Assembly: GCF_011742925.1 (NCBI RefSeq)
Contig: NZ_WAEL01000003.1
Location: forward strand, 62,001 to 126,000
Reading direction: 5' to 3'
Length of the DNA: 64,000 nucleotides
Source: Fibrivirga algicola
GTDB taxonomy: Bacteria > Bacteroidota > Bacteroidia > Cytophagales > Spirosomataceae
Shown here: positions 7,961 through 16,892 of the stretch, one piece after another
Layout of the letters: each line of letters begins with the position of its first letter
Numbering within the stretch: position 1 is the first letter of the stretch
Notes under the pieces: generated by a model
The model's input: only the letters and a program-made list of their open reading frames with translations
What the model was told of the DNA's origin: nothing
Database searches by the model: none
Translations under genes and position numbers: made by a program

Positions 7961-9169
7961 ATGAAAACCATAGTAACACTCCTGCTTGCCGGCCTTGCGC
8001 TGCTTGAACAACCTGTTCGGGAAACAACAATCTCGAACCCGACCCATGCCGGTTCTACACCCCGTTTCACCACCGATCAGCAGGGTAACCCGGTATTGAC
8101 CTGGGCCGAAAAGACGGGCGACAAAACAGCCACGTTCTACTTCGCCCGCTCGACCGACGGTGGCGAAACATTCGGCACCAAGATGCGTATTCCGGTTCCG
8201 CCGGATTTATCTACCCATGCCGAGGGCATGCCGAAGCTGGCCGTGAAGCGGAACGGCACCCTGATCGCCCTGTTCGAGGTGTCGCGCCCCACGGCCGATT
8301 CACCCTTTGCGGGCAACCTGTACTACATGACCTCGTCGAGCGGCGGCCAATCGTGGACCGACCCTAAACCCGTTCATCGGGACACGACACCCGGCAAAAG
8401 CCATTCATTTGGTGACCTGACCCGCCTTCCCAATGGCGAGGTTGGATTGATCTGGATCGATGAAAAGCTGGGCAGCAACGAAGGGCGCAGTATCAAATTC
8501 GTGCAGACACAGCCACAGGGTGGTTTCAGCGACGAAGTGATTGTGGATAGTAACGCCTGCCAGTGCTGCCGGACCAACGTTTTCGTCGACACAAATAAGC
8601 AGATTCACCTCACCTACCGCGATTTAATTCCTACTGGAAACAAAACTCCCGCCGCCCGCGACATCAGCCGCGCTACGTCGATCGATGGAGGCAAAACCTT
8701 CAGCAAACCGCAACGAATCTACGCCGACGACTGGCGGGTAGCGGCTTGCCCACATGCGGGTTCGAGCGTGGCTCAGGTTGGGAACGCCTTGTATACAAGC
8801 TGGTTCTCAGGCAAAGAAGGAAAAGAAGGTTTGCGATTAGCTAAAGCTGGTCAGGCCGACCTGGTGGCTGGTATTCTGTCAAGCCGGGCCAAGCACCCGC
8901 AGGTGCTGAGTTACCGTGACCAATTGGTGTGGCTGTGGGATGAAGCCGTCCGTCTGCCCAACCAGCCTGCCGATGAAGTTATGCCCAAATTCACTCAACG
9001 AATTGCCCTGCGCACCTCGCCAACTGCCCCGGTAACGTACCTGACGGCCGAGTCTACCAGCGCAACGTACCCAGCCGCTATCGCCACTCCCAGAGGGCTA
9101 TTGGTTGCGTTTGAACAAACAACCGGTACTCAAAAGCCCGTGATTGTTACCCAGCTAATTGCCCTTTGA
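7961..9169 (+). CDS. BNR/sialidase-fold protein with CxCC motif, probably periplasmic
   Basis: A 402-residue protein starting at the ATG 5 nt after the TonB receptor stop; the signal peptide is MKTIVTLLLAGLALLEQ. Three Asp-box repeats (STDGGETF at 64, SSSGGQSW at 125, SIDGGKTF at 240) show a six-bladed sialidase-type propeller. It carries CQCC at residues 200-203 and ACPHAG at 262-267. Related BNR proteins in other phyla carry a C-x-CC plus CP-x-x-G pair in the same places, which points to a conserved metal or redox site, not to sialidase catalysis. I see no sialidase Arg triad that I would trust. Tight coupling to the receptor supports a shared substrate. Confidence 0.8.
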   Translation: MKTIVTLLLAGLALLEQPVRETTISNPTHAGSTPRFTTDQQGNPVLTWAEKTGDKTATFYFARSTDGGETFGTKMRIPVPPDLSTHAEGMPKLAVKRNGTLIALFEVSRPTADSPFAGNLYYMTSSSGGQSWTDPKPVHRDTTPGKSHSFGDLTRLPNGEVGLIWIDEKLGSNEGRSIKFVQTQPQGGFSDEVIVDSNACQCCRTNVFVDTNKQIHLTYRDLIPTGNKTPAARDISRATSIDGGKTFSKPQRIYADDWRVAACPHAGSSVAQVGNALYTSWFSGKEGKEGLRLAKAGQADLVAGILSSRAKHPQVLSYRDQLVWLWDEAVRLPNQPADEVMPKFTQRIALRTSPTAPVTYLTAESTSATYPAAIATPRGLLVAFEQTTGTQKPVIVTQLIAL

Positions 9170-9190
9170 GCAGGCCCCTGCAAAAACGAA

Positions 9191-9241
9191 GCAGTCATTG
9201 ATTAGCTGTCGGAAAGACTGCGACAGCTAATCAATGACTGC
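9191..9241. terminator. 20-bp perfect hairpin between convergent genes
   Basis: The arms 9191-9210 and 9222-9241 are perfectly complementary over 20 bp with an 11-nt loop. The hairpin sits between the BNR protein stop and the M28 peptidase stop and should end transcription from both sides. Confidence 0.8.
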
Positions 9242-9265
9242 TTTACAAGGTGACTATATGGTTTG

Positions 9266-10645
9266 TTACCGCAGGTTTGGCGATGGCAAAACGGGGATGC
9301 TCTCGTTCCCATCATCAGACACCGCCTGAACAGCGTAGAAGTAATTGTCTTTCGAGTACGGCAAGGTCATCCCCAGTTTATTCGTGAAAAATTTCTTCTG
9401 CCAGTAGGGCATGTGTGTTTCGCGCATCAGCACGTAATAACCTTTGGTTTTACGGCTGGCGTCGGTTTTGGGGGCCTGCCAGTATAGCGCCGTGGAGTTG
9501 GTCAGGTTGCGTACTTCAATAGTCACCTGCTGAGGCGGCGCGGGGGCTTTTGCCAGGTTAGCGAGCGTAGCAAGATTCACGGCGGTGTTCTTTTTCAGGT
9601 AATCGAAGTCCATGAATTTGGCGTAGTCACCATACTCTACGGCGGCCGACCCAGTGCCTTCTGTACGTAGATCCTGATGCTGGTGATCGTAGTTTTCGTT
9701 CATCTCGGTGAGGCGAACGGCCGCGAAGCCGCGTTGTACGTACGGAGTATGGTCACCACCGCGCAGGTACCGGTCGTTGCGGTACACGGTGATGATCTCC
9801 AGGTTGTCGACATAGCGTTCGCCGAGTTCTTTCACGTACCTGGCCAGCGTGCGTGCTTTGCCGTCGTTCTCTGACCCAAACTGCCGGATGTTGGCCGCCC
9901 GGTCGCTGAGCTGATACGCGGGTAGTCCTTCGCTGAATACCCGAAGCCGCGTGTTGTCGATGATGCGCGTTTCGTTGGAGTGGTTGCTGCCCATGATGTC
10001 GTTGTTCAGCACCGCTTCTACGTTCCATTTCTCTTTCACGGCGCGTTCGCTGAGGTGTTCAGCACCCAGCAGGCCCTGCTCTTCGCCGGTCAGCGTCACA
10101 AAAATGATCGTGGCCGGAAATTTCGATTTGCTCAGTACCCGGCACAGTTCAATCACCGCCGCCGTGCCCGACCCGTCATCGTTGGCTCCGGGGGCATCGC
10201 TTTCGCGGTTCATTACGTTGGTAACGCGGCTGTCCATATGTCCTTGTACAATAAACACGCGGTCGTCGGTTGGGTCGGTGCCTTTGAGGGTTGCCATGAC
10301 GTTACCTATCTCCGAGGCTTTATCGATACGACGGCCATCGGCGGCCAGTGTCCAGGAGTCGAGCCCGGTAGTCATCCGGCCACCCGACTGTTTGGCGTAC
10401 TGCTGAAATTTTCCCAAAATCCACTGGCGGGCCGCGCCAATGCCTTTCTTCGGATCGGTGGTCGTCGACAGTGTATGGCGTGTACCGAACCGAACCAGCC
10501 CGTCGACATGAGCCCGGAGGCTATCCGGCGAAATCTGACTTACTAAATCAGCGATGACGGGGTCACGCTGCATGATGGTTTGGGCGAAAATGGGGGATGT
10601 GAGCATCCCGAAAAGGAGTAACAGAGACGATGTTTTAAACGACAT
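9266..10645 (-). CDS. M28 family metallopeptidase, secreted
   Basis: A 459-residue protein with a signal peptide (MSFKTSSLLLLFGMLTSPIFAQ). The co-catalytic zinc site of M28 peptidases is visible: GHMDS with H136 and D138, GANDDGSG with D156/D157, TGEEQG with E188/E189, and a late HQHQD histidine. M28 members are aminopeptidases or carboxypeptidases; here a periplasmic or extracellular aminopeptidase is likely. Residues about 375-455 form a fibronectin III-like C-terminal domain (VTIEVRNLTNSTALYWQAP). It is transcribed alone and faces the BNR gene across a perfect hairpin. Confidence 0.9.
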   Translation of the reverse strand: MSFKTSSLLLLFGMLTSPIFAQTIMQRDPVIADLVSQISPDSLRAHVDGLVRFGTRHTLSTTTDPKKGIGAARQWILGKFQQYAKQSGGRMTTGLDSWTLAADGRRIDKASEIGNVMATLKGTDPTDDRVFIVQGHMDSRVTNVMNRESDAPGANDDGSGTAAVIELCRVLSKSKFPATIIFVTLTGEEQGLLGAEHLSERAVKEKWNVEAVLNNDIMGSNHSNETRIIDNTRLRVFSEGLPAYQLSDRAANIRQFGSENDGKARTLARYVKELGERYVDNLEIITVYRNDRYLRGGDHTPYVQRGFAAVRLTEMNENYDHQHQDLRTEGTGSAAVEYGDYAKFMDFDYLKKNTAVNLATLANLAKAPAPPQQVTIEVRNLTNSTALYWQAPKTDASRKTKGYYVLMRETHMPYWQKKFFTNKLGMTLPYSKDNYFYAVQAVSDDGNESIPVLPSPNLR

Positions 10646-10890
10646 GACAGGTTGTTGATTTGGCAGACGAAACTACGATAAAAAAGCGCAAACCGGTGAT
10701 CCTGCGCCTATCACGGCACGAAACGGGCTATTGCGAGCGACCCACATCCAATAGTCAACTACGCCTGTGCGTAGGATAAGCCCGATAAAAAGTGAGCTGA
10801 TTAGGTGTTCTTTCCCCGGTTCACTGTACATTGACGGCTTCTTACCTGCCCGGTAAAAACACAGTTTTCATACTAAAATCTGTCTGTTCA

Positions 10891-11745
10891 GTGCGCCCTA
10901 TTCTCTTTTCCTTTCTGCTGTTAACTGCCCTACTTGCCTGCCAGCCCGGCAAAAAACAACAAGCAGACACTGTTGAGCAGGCAGCCGAAACCACGCCCGT
11001 CCCCTACGACCTCGCCAATCCGTCTGAACGCCATAAATTGCCTGACGACCTCCGCGAAGTGTCGGGCCTGAGTTATTACAAACCCGGCCGGCTTGCCTGT
11101 GTGCAGGATGAGCTAGGCGTTGTCTTTATTTATGACCTAAGCAGGAAAGAGGTAGTCGATGAGCACGTTTTCGGCAAAAGCGGTGATTACGAAGGCGTAG
11201 AATATGTCGGTAAGCAACTGTATATCCTGCGCAGCGATGGTGAAATCTACCATATGACCCCTACCGATGGCGTTAAGATGCTGGGCGGTGGCGCCGAAAC
11301 AAAGCATATCAAGATTGACCTGCCTGGCAAAAACGACATGGAGGGCCTGGGCTATGACCCGCAACTGGACGCCCTGCTGCTGGCAACCAAAGATGGTAAG
11401 GGCACCGATAAGATCATCTATTACTACAGCCTCAAGAACAAGACACTCTTTCAGGGTATTGTGCTCAAGCAAGCCGGTCTAAAGGCACTAGACGGGTCGA
11501 TGGGCGAGTTTAAACCATCGGGCATTGCCGTGCACCCTACCACCCGCGACTACTACGTACTCTCCAGCGCAGCGCATCGATTGGCCGTTTTTGCTCCCAA
11601 CGGAAAGGCAAAATCGCTTGTTCCGCTGGATGACAAAGCGTTACCCCAACCCGAAGGCATCTGCTTTGCCCCCGACGGTACCCTCTACATCGCCAGCGAA
11701 GGCGACGGAAAGAAAGGCATCATTCTTGAGTTTAAGGGAAAGTAA
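10891..11745 (+). CDS. SdiA-regulated/YjiK-like lipoprotein
   Basis: The chosen GTG at 10891 gives a 284-residue lipoprotein: RPILFSFLLLTALLACQPG contains a lipobox (LLAC). A TTG at 10831 would add 20 residues in front of the signal and is less likely. The mature part has LPDDLREVSGLSYYKPGRLA, YEGVEYVGKQLYILRSDGEIY and PEGICFAPDGTLYIASEGDG. These are blade motifs of the SdiA-regulated (YjiK) beta-propeller family. Members may bind ligands or hydrolyse phosphoesters, but function is not settled. It is probably anchored in the outer or inner membrane facing the periplasm. It converges on the hypothetical gene at 11837. Confidence 0.75.
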   Translation: MRPILFSFLLLTALLACQPGKKQQADTVEQAAETTPVPYDLANPSERHKLPDDLREVSGLSYYKPGRLACVQDELGVVFIYDLSRKEVVDEHVFGKSGDYEGVEYVGKQLYILRSDGEIYHMTPTDGVKMLGGGAETKHIKIDLPGKNDMEGLGYDPQLDALLLATKDGKGTDKIIYYYSLKNKTLFQGIVLKQAGLKALDGSMGEFKPSGIAVHPTTRDYYVLSSAAHRLAVFAPNGKAKSLVPLDDKALPQPEGICFAPDGTLYIASEGDGKKGIILEFKGK

Positions 11746-11755
11746 GTGACTAGTT

Positions 11756-11819
11756 TCAAGTGCGTTGCTCGTCTACTAAACATGGGACTGACAGCGCCGC
11801 TTGAATCCTGAAACTTGAC
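11756..11819. repeat. dispersed intergenic repeat, degenerate copy
   Basis: The sequence begins TCAAGTGCGTTGCTCGTCTAC and ends near CTGAAACTTGAC. It resembles the better hairpin at 28716-28786 over most of its length, so both look like copies of one repeat family. It lies between two convergent genes. Confidence 0.45.
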
Positions 11820-11836
11820 GCCAGTAACTCGAAGAC

Positions 11837-12379
11837 CTACCTGATCGTCAACGCGCCGCCCACGCCTACAACAGACGTACCCAGCGGCGTGGGGGTGTAA
11901 GCAGCACCTACGCGCAACACGCCGCTGGGTACCTGCCGGAGCATGGTATTGTAGCGACCTACCGCTTTGTTTACCTGGGCATTGGCAATGATCACCGTAC
12001 CAAGTGCGAGCACAACACTACCGCCATAAACTGTCCAGTACTGGCCGCTCCTACTGGTAGATCCGGTTGTAACAAAATACGCCAGCGACGCCAGGCCCGT
12101 AAGTCGGCTAATTGTAGTCCAGGTGCGGAAACTCCTGAAATGCTGGTTTACCTGGGGATCATTGAGTTCGATAAATGGCACCTCCAGCGAAAAAGGGGAA
12201 TTCAATTTTCTGCCGCCATAGAAATAGACGCTTCCCAATGCCGACGAACCCACGGCGCGTTCAATCGGGCGCAGATGAGCCGGAACGGGTGTTTGCCGGT
12301 AAAACGACGTATCACGCTGGGCATAACCGGTTAGCGATAGGAGTGCCAGCAATAGGCCGAGGGTAAAACGTGCGATCAA
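11837..12379 (-). CDS. secreted hypothetical protein, paralogue of the 13302 gene
   Basis: The frame is open up to an ATG at 12499, but that codon overlaps the recO start. A TTG ending at 12379 gives a clear signal peptide (LIARFTLGLLLALLSLTGYAQ) and is preferred, making about 180 residues. The body has FRSFRTWTTISRLTGLASL followed by two hydrophobic segments and AQVNKAVGRYNTMLRQVPSG, ending in a Gly-rich strand-like tail. The same order of RSLRTWSTI, hydrophobic pair and VQFRRAADRFN occurs in the gene at 13302, so they are paralogues on both sides of recO. Function is unknown; envelope location is inferred. Confidence 0.6.
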   Translation of the reverse strand: MIARFTLGLLLALLSLTGYAQRDTSFYRQTPVPAHLRPIERAVGSSALGSVYFYGGRKLNSPFSLEVPFIELNDPQVNQHFRSFRTWTTISRLTGLASLAYFVTTGSTSRSGQYWTVYGGSVVLALGTVIIANAQVNKAVGRYNTMLRQVPSGVLRVGAAYTPTPLGTSVVGVGGALTIR

Positions 12380-12497
12380 GGTGACGGGTGAGCTTATGGT
12401 GTAATTGTTTCTCAACGCACGAATAGGGGCGTTTGTTATCCGGTACTTTTTTGACGCCAGCCTTGTTATAGAGACAGGCGTATTTACTCCTTTTTTC

Positions 12498-13190
12498 ATG
12501 CTGCATAAAACCCGGGGTATTACCCTCAGCTACATCCGTTACCGCGAATCGTCGATCATTGCCCGCGTTTATACCGAAGATTTTGGGCTGCAAAGCTACA
12601 TTGTGAACGGGGTACGGTCGGCAAAAAACAAGACCAACAAAATCGCGCTTTTCCAGCCGTTAACGCTGCTCGACATGGTCGTTTATTACCGCGACGACCG
12701 TGATTTGCACCGGCTATCGGAAGTGAAAACGCCCTACCCCTTTCAGCATATTCCGTTCGAGGTAGCCAAGTCGAGCATGGCGCTGTTCATGACCGAAATA
12801 TTGAGCAAAACGTTGAAAGAAGAATCCGGCAACCCGCAATTATTCCGGTTTTTGCTTACGTCGATCGTATACCTGGAAGAAGCTACTGAGCAGTACGAAA
12901 ACCTGCATCTGGCCTTTTTGCTTCAGCTGGCGGCTTACCTGGGCTTCGGCCCCGAAAACGCGCAGGAGTTCGAGAATCAGCTCCGCGAACGCTCAGTCCC
13001 CTACATGGCCGACGATGCGATGAACGACGCCCTGACCACGCTTATGAGCCAACCCGTCGACACGCCCGTTCGCCTGACACGTACCCAGCGCGCCGACCTC
13101 CTTGATGCCCTAGTCTCTTACTACCGCATCCATTTCGACAACCTCGGTGAGGTAAAATCGTTACCGGTTTTGCGGGAGGTATTGGGGTAA
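12498..13190 (+). CDS. recO: DNA repair protein RecO
   Basis: A 230-residue protein from the ATG at 12498 (MLHKTRGITLSYIRYRESS). The N-terminal OB fold has the usual RecO pattern (GITLSYIRYRESSIIARVYTEDFGLQSY and VRSAKNKTNKIALFQP), and a helical C-terminal domain follows (MALFMTEILSKTLKEE). RecO loads RecA on SSB-coated DNA together with RecR in the RecFOR pathway. The Zn-finger cysteines seen in some RecO proteins are absent, as is common in this phylum. An upstream in-frame start at 12405 would overlap the divergent gene and is rejected. Confidence 0.9.
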   Translation: MLHKTRGITLSYIRYRESSIIARVYTEDFGLQSYIVNGVRSAKNKTNKIALFQPLTLLDMVVYYRDDRDLHRLSEVKTPYPFQHIPFEVAKSSMALFMTEILSKTLKEESGNPQLFRFLLTSIVYLEEATEQYENLHLAFLLQLAAYLGFGPENAQEFENQLRERSVPYMADDAMNDALTTLMSQPVDTPVRLTRTQRADLLDALVSYYRIHFDNLGEVKSLPVLREVLG

Positions 13191-13301
13191 CCCAACGTCA
13201 TTAAGGCAATTTAACAACCCGTTGGCAACGGTCTATCGGGTCGCACGCGTATGGAGGAATAAGAGCGGCTTTTCGCTCGGCAAACCATTCATTCCACTAT
13301 C

Positions 13302-14096
13302 ATGCGCTTATTCATCGTTCTTGTCGCGCTGTTATCAGCCACGCTTACCTACGCTCAGGATAATATCATCCTCCGAAACGGAGAAGAGATTCCGGCCCGA
13401 GTGCTTGAGGTAACCCAAGCAGAGCTTAAATACCGAAAAACGGCCAATCCGGATGGGCCAATCTACACATCGTCTCTGCGTGATGTCTTACTGATCAAAT
13501 ACGCCAACGGCACTAAAGACACTTTTGGCGCTGACCGGCCCACGCTGCGTAATCAGGCTGAACGACGCGAACGGCCAGCGCTGGAACCAATCGACAGACG
13601 GGCGCTACGCCCTGCGCCCGGGGTAGGTCTCAATGGACTACGTTACCGCCGGGGTTTATTCAGCCGGTATTATGTAGGCGGAAACGGAGAGCAAATTAGT
13701 CTATCAGCCGCCAACTCGCTGTTCTACAACGCACCCGAGGCGATGAACGCTTACGAAAGAGGTCGTTCGCTACGCACCTGGTCGACCATAACGGGTATAT
13801 CGGCCGTGGCACTGGTTGGCGTGGGTGCAGGACTGGCCATTGGCAATGGCGGGCGCAGAGACCATCGTGACAATATGATGGGATTAAACGGGCCTTTCGG
13901 GCGTGGACAGCACATGGGCAGGGCAGGTGGTGCTCTGGCGGGCGGCGGTCTGCTACTCGGCTTAACCTCGCTCTGGCTTGATCATCGGGCTACCGTACAG
14001 TTTCGCCGGGCCGCCGACCGATTCAACAACCGGCAGCCAGCCTCACTTCGCTTCGCTCCCGGCCAAAACGGCGTCGGTGCTGTGCTAACCTATTAA
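13302..14096 (+). CDS. secreted hypothetical protein with Gly-rich hydrophobic segments
   Basis: A 264-residue protein with a signal peptide (MRLFIVLVALLSATLTYAQ). Residues about 20-75 (DNIILRNGEEIPARVLEVTQ, then YTSSLRDVLLIKYANGTKD) form a small beta domain often seen at the start of Bacteroidota envelope proteins. The C-terminal half has RGRSLRTWSTITGIS, a Gly-rich hydrophobic stretch, a His/Arg-rich insert (GRRDHRDNM), a second hydrophobic stretch and VQFRRAADRFNNRQ. The second half is paralogous to the 11837 gene. I do not recognise a named family. The gene stands alone 111 nt after recO. Confidence 0.7.
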   Translation: MRLFIVLVALLSATLTYAQDNIILRNGEEIPARVLEVTQAELKYRKTANPDGPIYTSSLRDVLLIKYANGTKDTFGADRPTLRNQAERRERPALEPIDRRALRPAPGVGLNGLRYRRGLFSRYYVGGNGEQISLSAANSLFYNAPEAMNAYERGRSLRTWSTITGISAVALVGVGAGLAIGNGGRRDHRDNMMGLNGPFGRGQHMGRAGGALAGGGLLLGLTSLWLDHRATVQFRRAADRFNNRQPASLRFAPGQNGVGAVLTY

Positions 14097-14119
14097 GGTC
14101 GTTCTGCGGTGCAAATTGC

Positions 14120-14183
14120 TTTTGCGGTAGGCCCTTCAACAGGCTCGGCGCTCCCGGCTCAGGGTGACAGGCCTGCCGCAAAA
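14120..14183. terminator. hairpin with an internal palindromic repeat between convergent genes
   Basis: The outer arms TTTTGCGGTAGGCC (14120-14133) and GGCCTGCCGCAAAA (14170-14183) pair with one mismatch. The loop contains CCTTCAACAGGCTCGG and GGCTCAGGGTGACA, which resemble a dispersed palindromic repeat seen in other Bacteroidota genomes. Confidence 0.55.
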
Positions 14184-14194
14184 ACTACTTTCAA

Positions 14195-14929
14195 CTACAC
14201 AAACTTTCGCTTCAGCTCGAAGTTCTGGCCGAGGTACAGGCGACGTACCTGTTCATCACTGGCGAGTTCTTCAGCGGTGCCCTGCTTCAGGATTTTCCCC
14301 TCGAAGAGCAGATAGGCCCGGTCGGTGATCGACAGGGTTTCGTTTACGTTGTGGTCGGTAATCAGAATCCCGATGTTGCGGTGTTTCAGCGTAGCCACAA
14401 TGCTCTGAATGTCCTCCACCGCAATGGGGTCAACCCCCGCAAAGGGTTCATCGAGCAGAATGAATTTTGGGTCAACAGCCAATGCGCGGGCGATCTCTGT
14501 CCGGCGGCGTTCACCACCCGACAGCACCTTACCCGGGTTTTTCCGCACATGGCCGAGGTTGAATTCCTCAATCAGGTCTTCGGTGCGCTGTCGCTGTTCG
14601 GCTTTGGGCTTGTTGGTCATTTCCAGCACCGCCAGAATATTTTCCTCTACCGTCAGGTCACGAAAAATAGACGCTTCCTGCGCTAAATAGCCCAGCCCGA
14701 GTCGCGCCCGTTTGTACATGGGCAGGTCAGTAATGTCCGTATCGTCGATGTAGACTTTACCACTATTGGGTTTCACCAGCCCTACGGCCATGTAGAACGA
14801 CGTGGTTTTACCCGCCCCGTTTGGCCCCAGCAAGCCCACAATTTCGCCTTGTGCTACCTGATACGACACATCGCTGTTGACGAATCGGCTACCGTATTTC
14901 TTTACTAAATGTTCGGTTCTAAGGATCAT
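14195..14929 (-). CDS. lptB: LPS export ABC transporter ATP-binding protein LptB
   Basis: A 244-residue ABC ATPase from the ATG whose complement is at 14927-14929 ([13 protein letters not shown]). The Walker A motif is GPNGAGKTT, the signature is [15 protein letters not shown], and Walker B with the D-loop is [13 protein letters not shown], followed by the switch His in ITDHNV. The [21 protein letters not shown] segment is characteristic of LptB. LptB powers LptFG in extraction of lipopolysaccharide from the inner membrane. It lies downstream of recJ on the same strand with a gap of about 130 nt, so it may have its own promoter. An upstream start at 14974 adds an unlikely N-terminus. Confidence 0.92.
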   Translation of the reverse strand: MILRTEHLVKKYGSRFVNSDVSYQVAQGEIVGLLGPNGAGKTTSFYMAVGLVKPNSGKVYIDDTDITDLPMYKRARLGLGYLAQEASIFRDLTVEENILAVLEMTNKPKAEQRQRTEDLIEEFNLGHVRKNPGKVLSGGERRRTEIARALAVDPKFILLDEPFAGVDPIAVEDIQSIVATLKHRNIGILITDHNVNETLSITDRAYLLFEGKILKQGTAEELASDEQVRRLYLGQNFELKRKFV

Positions 14930-15059
14930 ACTTGAGTATGGGTGGATTATGGCACATGGACCAAAGAGATTCAATCACTTGAGATGGCCTTTTAGATTAA
15001 GCCCGATCACTCGGCTTGAATCCGCATAGACGAGCGCCAACCGCCGAATCGTGTACTAC

Positions 15060-16829
15060 TTACTCCGCGATACGAATGTCTTTCAACATCAGCTGAATCG
15101 TCGACTGATCTCGGAAATGATTCATATCGATGGAATAGCAGATCGAGAAGGGTTCGTTGGCCTGCAAGTGGCTGGCCCACTCGGCCATGCCGAAACCAAC
15201 GGCCACGAAGCTGCGGCCCGAACCCAGTTGCTTGCAGGTAAACTTGAGGTGCTTCTCTTTCATAATTGTCGGTTCACCTACCAGCACCACGTCCTCTGTA
15301 CAGAAAACAGGCGCTAGGTTTCTCGGACCAAACGGCGACATCTGCTTCATAATCCGGTAAAACTTCGCGTCGATCTCACTAAAATCAAGCGGAATGTCAA
15401 TATCGACTTTCGGAATCAGATCATCGGCCAGAATCCGGTCAGCTACCACCTTCTCGAACTTCTTCTGAAACGCCTCAATGTTTTCGACCGGCAGCGTTAG
15501 TCCGGCGGCAAATGTATGGCCACCAAACTGCTCGAGCAGGTCTGAACACGCCTCAATAGCTTCGTATACATCGAAGCCCGCCACCGACCGCGCCGACCCC
15601 GCCGCTTTGTTGTTCGACTGGGTCAGAATAATCGTGGGGCGGTAAAACCGCTCGATGCACCGCGACGCCACAATACCAATAACGCCTTTATTCCACGTTG
15701 CGTCGTACAGAACTGTCGATTTAGCGTTTTTTAACCATTCGTCGGCCTCGATCATCGCCAGCGCCTGCTCGGTCATGTCCTTGTCAAACTTCTGGCGGTC
15801 AGCGTTGTGTTTATTTAGCTCGTAAGCAAAGTCTTCGGCTTCATGATGGTGTTCAGCCAGTAGCAGGTCTACTGCCGCCCGCGCGTGCTTGATCCGCCCC
15901 GCCGCGTTGATGCGCGGCCCCAGCCCAAACACCACGTTTGTTACGTCGAGGTGCTTGGCGGGCGATGGGCAGAGTTCGTTTGGCGCTACAAAACCGGCAA
16001 TTCGGAGCAGTGCGCACAGGCCGGTTCGCGGCGACGAGTTCAGCTGTTTCAGGCCGTAATAGGCCAGTGCCCGGTTTTCGCCCGTGACCGGCACAATGTC
16101 GCAGGAAATACTGACGGCCACCAGATCGAGGTACGGCCAGAGTGTGTCGGCCGGAATGCCCCGGACCATGCACAAAGCCTGCAACAGTTTGAAGCCCACG
16201 CCGCAACCCGTCAGCTCATCGTAGGGATAGCGGCAATCATCGCGTTTTGGGTCAAGCACGGCCACCGCAGTGGGAATCTCATCGCCGGGTCGGTGGTGAT
16301 CGCAGATAATAAAATCGACACCCAGCGCAGTGGCTTCGGACACCCGATCGAGCGATTTGATGCCGCAGTCGAGGGCGATAATCAACGAGAAACCGTTTGC
16401 GGCCGCATAAGCAACGCCTGCCTTCGAAATGCCGTATCCTTCGGAATAACGGTCGGGAATGTAGTGGTCGAGCCGGTCGTAGATGGTACTCAGAAACCCG
16501 TACATGAGCGCCACCGATGTGGTGCCATCGACGTCATAATCACCGTACACCAAAATTTTTTCACCTTTCGCCATCGCCAGCGTTATTCTGTCGACGGCCC
16601 GGTCCATATCCTTCATCAGGAATGGATCGTGCAGATGGCCGAGTTCGGGGCGGAAAAACGTGCGGGCTTCTTCGTAGGTTGTCACCCCGCGTTGCACCAG
16701 CAACGTAGCCAGGAACGGACTGATGTTCAACGTCTGGACCAGCGACTCGATCGCCTCTGTCTGAGCGGGGGCATCGGGAAAAGGCTTGTAGAGCCAGCGT
16801 TTGGCAGCAGGTGAAGAACGAACAATCAT
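15060..16829 (-). CDS. recJ: single-stranded-DNA-specific exonuclease RecJ
   Basis: A 589-residue protein from the ATG ending at 16829; a start at 16859 is also possible. The DHH phosphoesterase core is clear: motif I VYGDYDVDGTTS, motif II IIALDCGI, motif III DHHRPGD, and LTGCGVGFKL. The DHHA1 domain has AAGSARSV and GGHTFAAGLTLP, and an OB-like C-terminal domain follows (FCTEDVVLVGEPTIMKEKHL). RecJ is the 5'-3' ssDNA exonuclease of the RecFOR pathway, base-excision repair and mismatch repair. It is divergent from the DUF2141 gene across a 63-nt gap. With recO and FAN1 it makes this part of the window rich in repair genes. Confidence 0.95.
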   Translation of the reverse strand: MIVRSSPAAKRWLYKPFPDAPAQTEAIESLVQTLNISPFLATLLVQRGVTTYEEARTFFRPELGHLHDPFLMKDMDRAVDRITLAMAKGEKILVYGDYDVDGTTSVALMYGFLSTIYDRLDHYIPDRYSEGYGISKAGVAYAAANGFSLIIALDCGIKSLDRVSEATALGVDFIICDHHRPGDEIPTAVAVLDPKRDDCRYPYDELTGCGVGFKLLQALCMVRGIPADTLWPYLDLVAVSISCDIVPVTGENRALAYYGLKQLNSSPRTGLCALLRIAGFVAPNELCPSPAKHLDVTNVVFGLGPRINAAGRIKHARAAVDLLLAEHHHEAEDFAYELNKHNADRQKFDKDMTEQALAMIEADEWLKNAKSTVLYDATWNKGVIGIVASRCIERFYRPTIILTQSNNKAAGSARSVAGFDVYEAIEACSDLLEQFGGHTFAAGLTLPVENIEAFQKKFEKVVADRILADDLIPKVDIDIPLDFSEIDAKFYRIMKQMSPFGPRNLAPVFCTEDVVLVGEPTIMKEKHLKFTCKQLGSGRSFVAVGFGMAEWASHLQANEPFSICYSIDMNHFRDQSTIQLMLKDIRIAE

Positions 16830-16892
16830 ACGGTCGGTTAGCAAAGCATCAGTACGCAAGTTAATTTCGTTTCAAAGAAAACAGTTTCGCTT

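Noticed and set aside
15885-16814. Plus-strand 309-codon frame opposite recJ
   Set aside because: It is a shadow of the well-conserved recJ frame and has no recognisable motif or start context.
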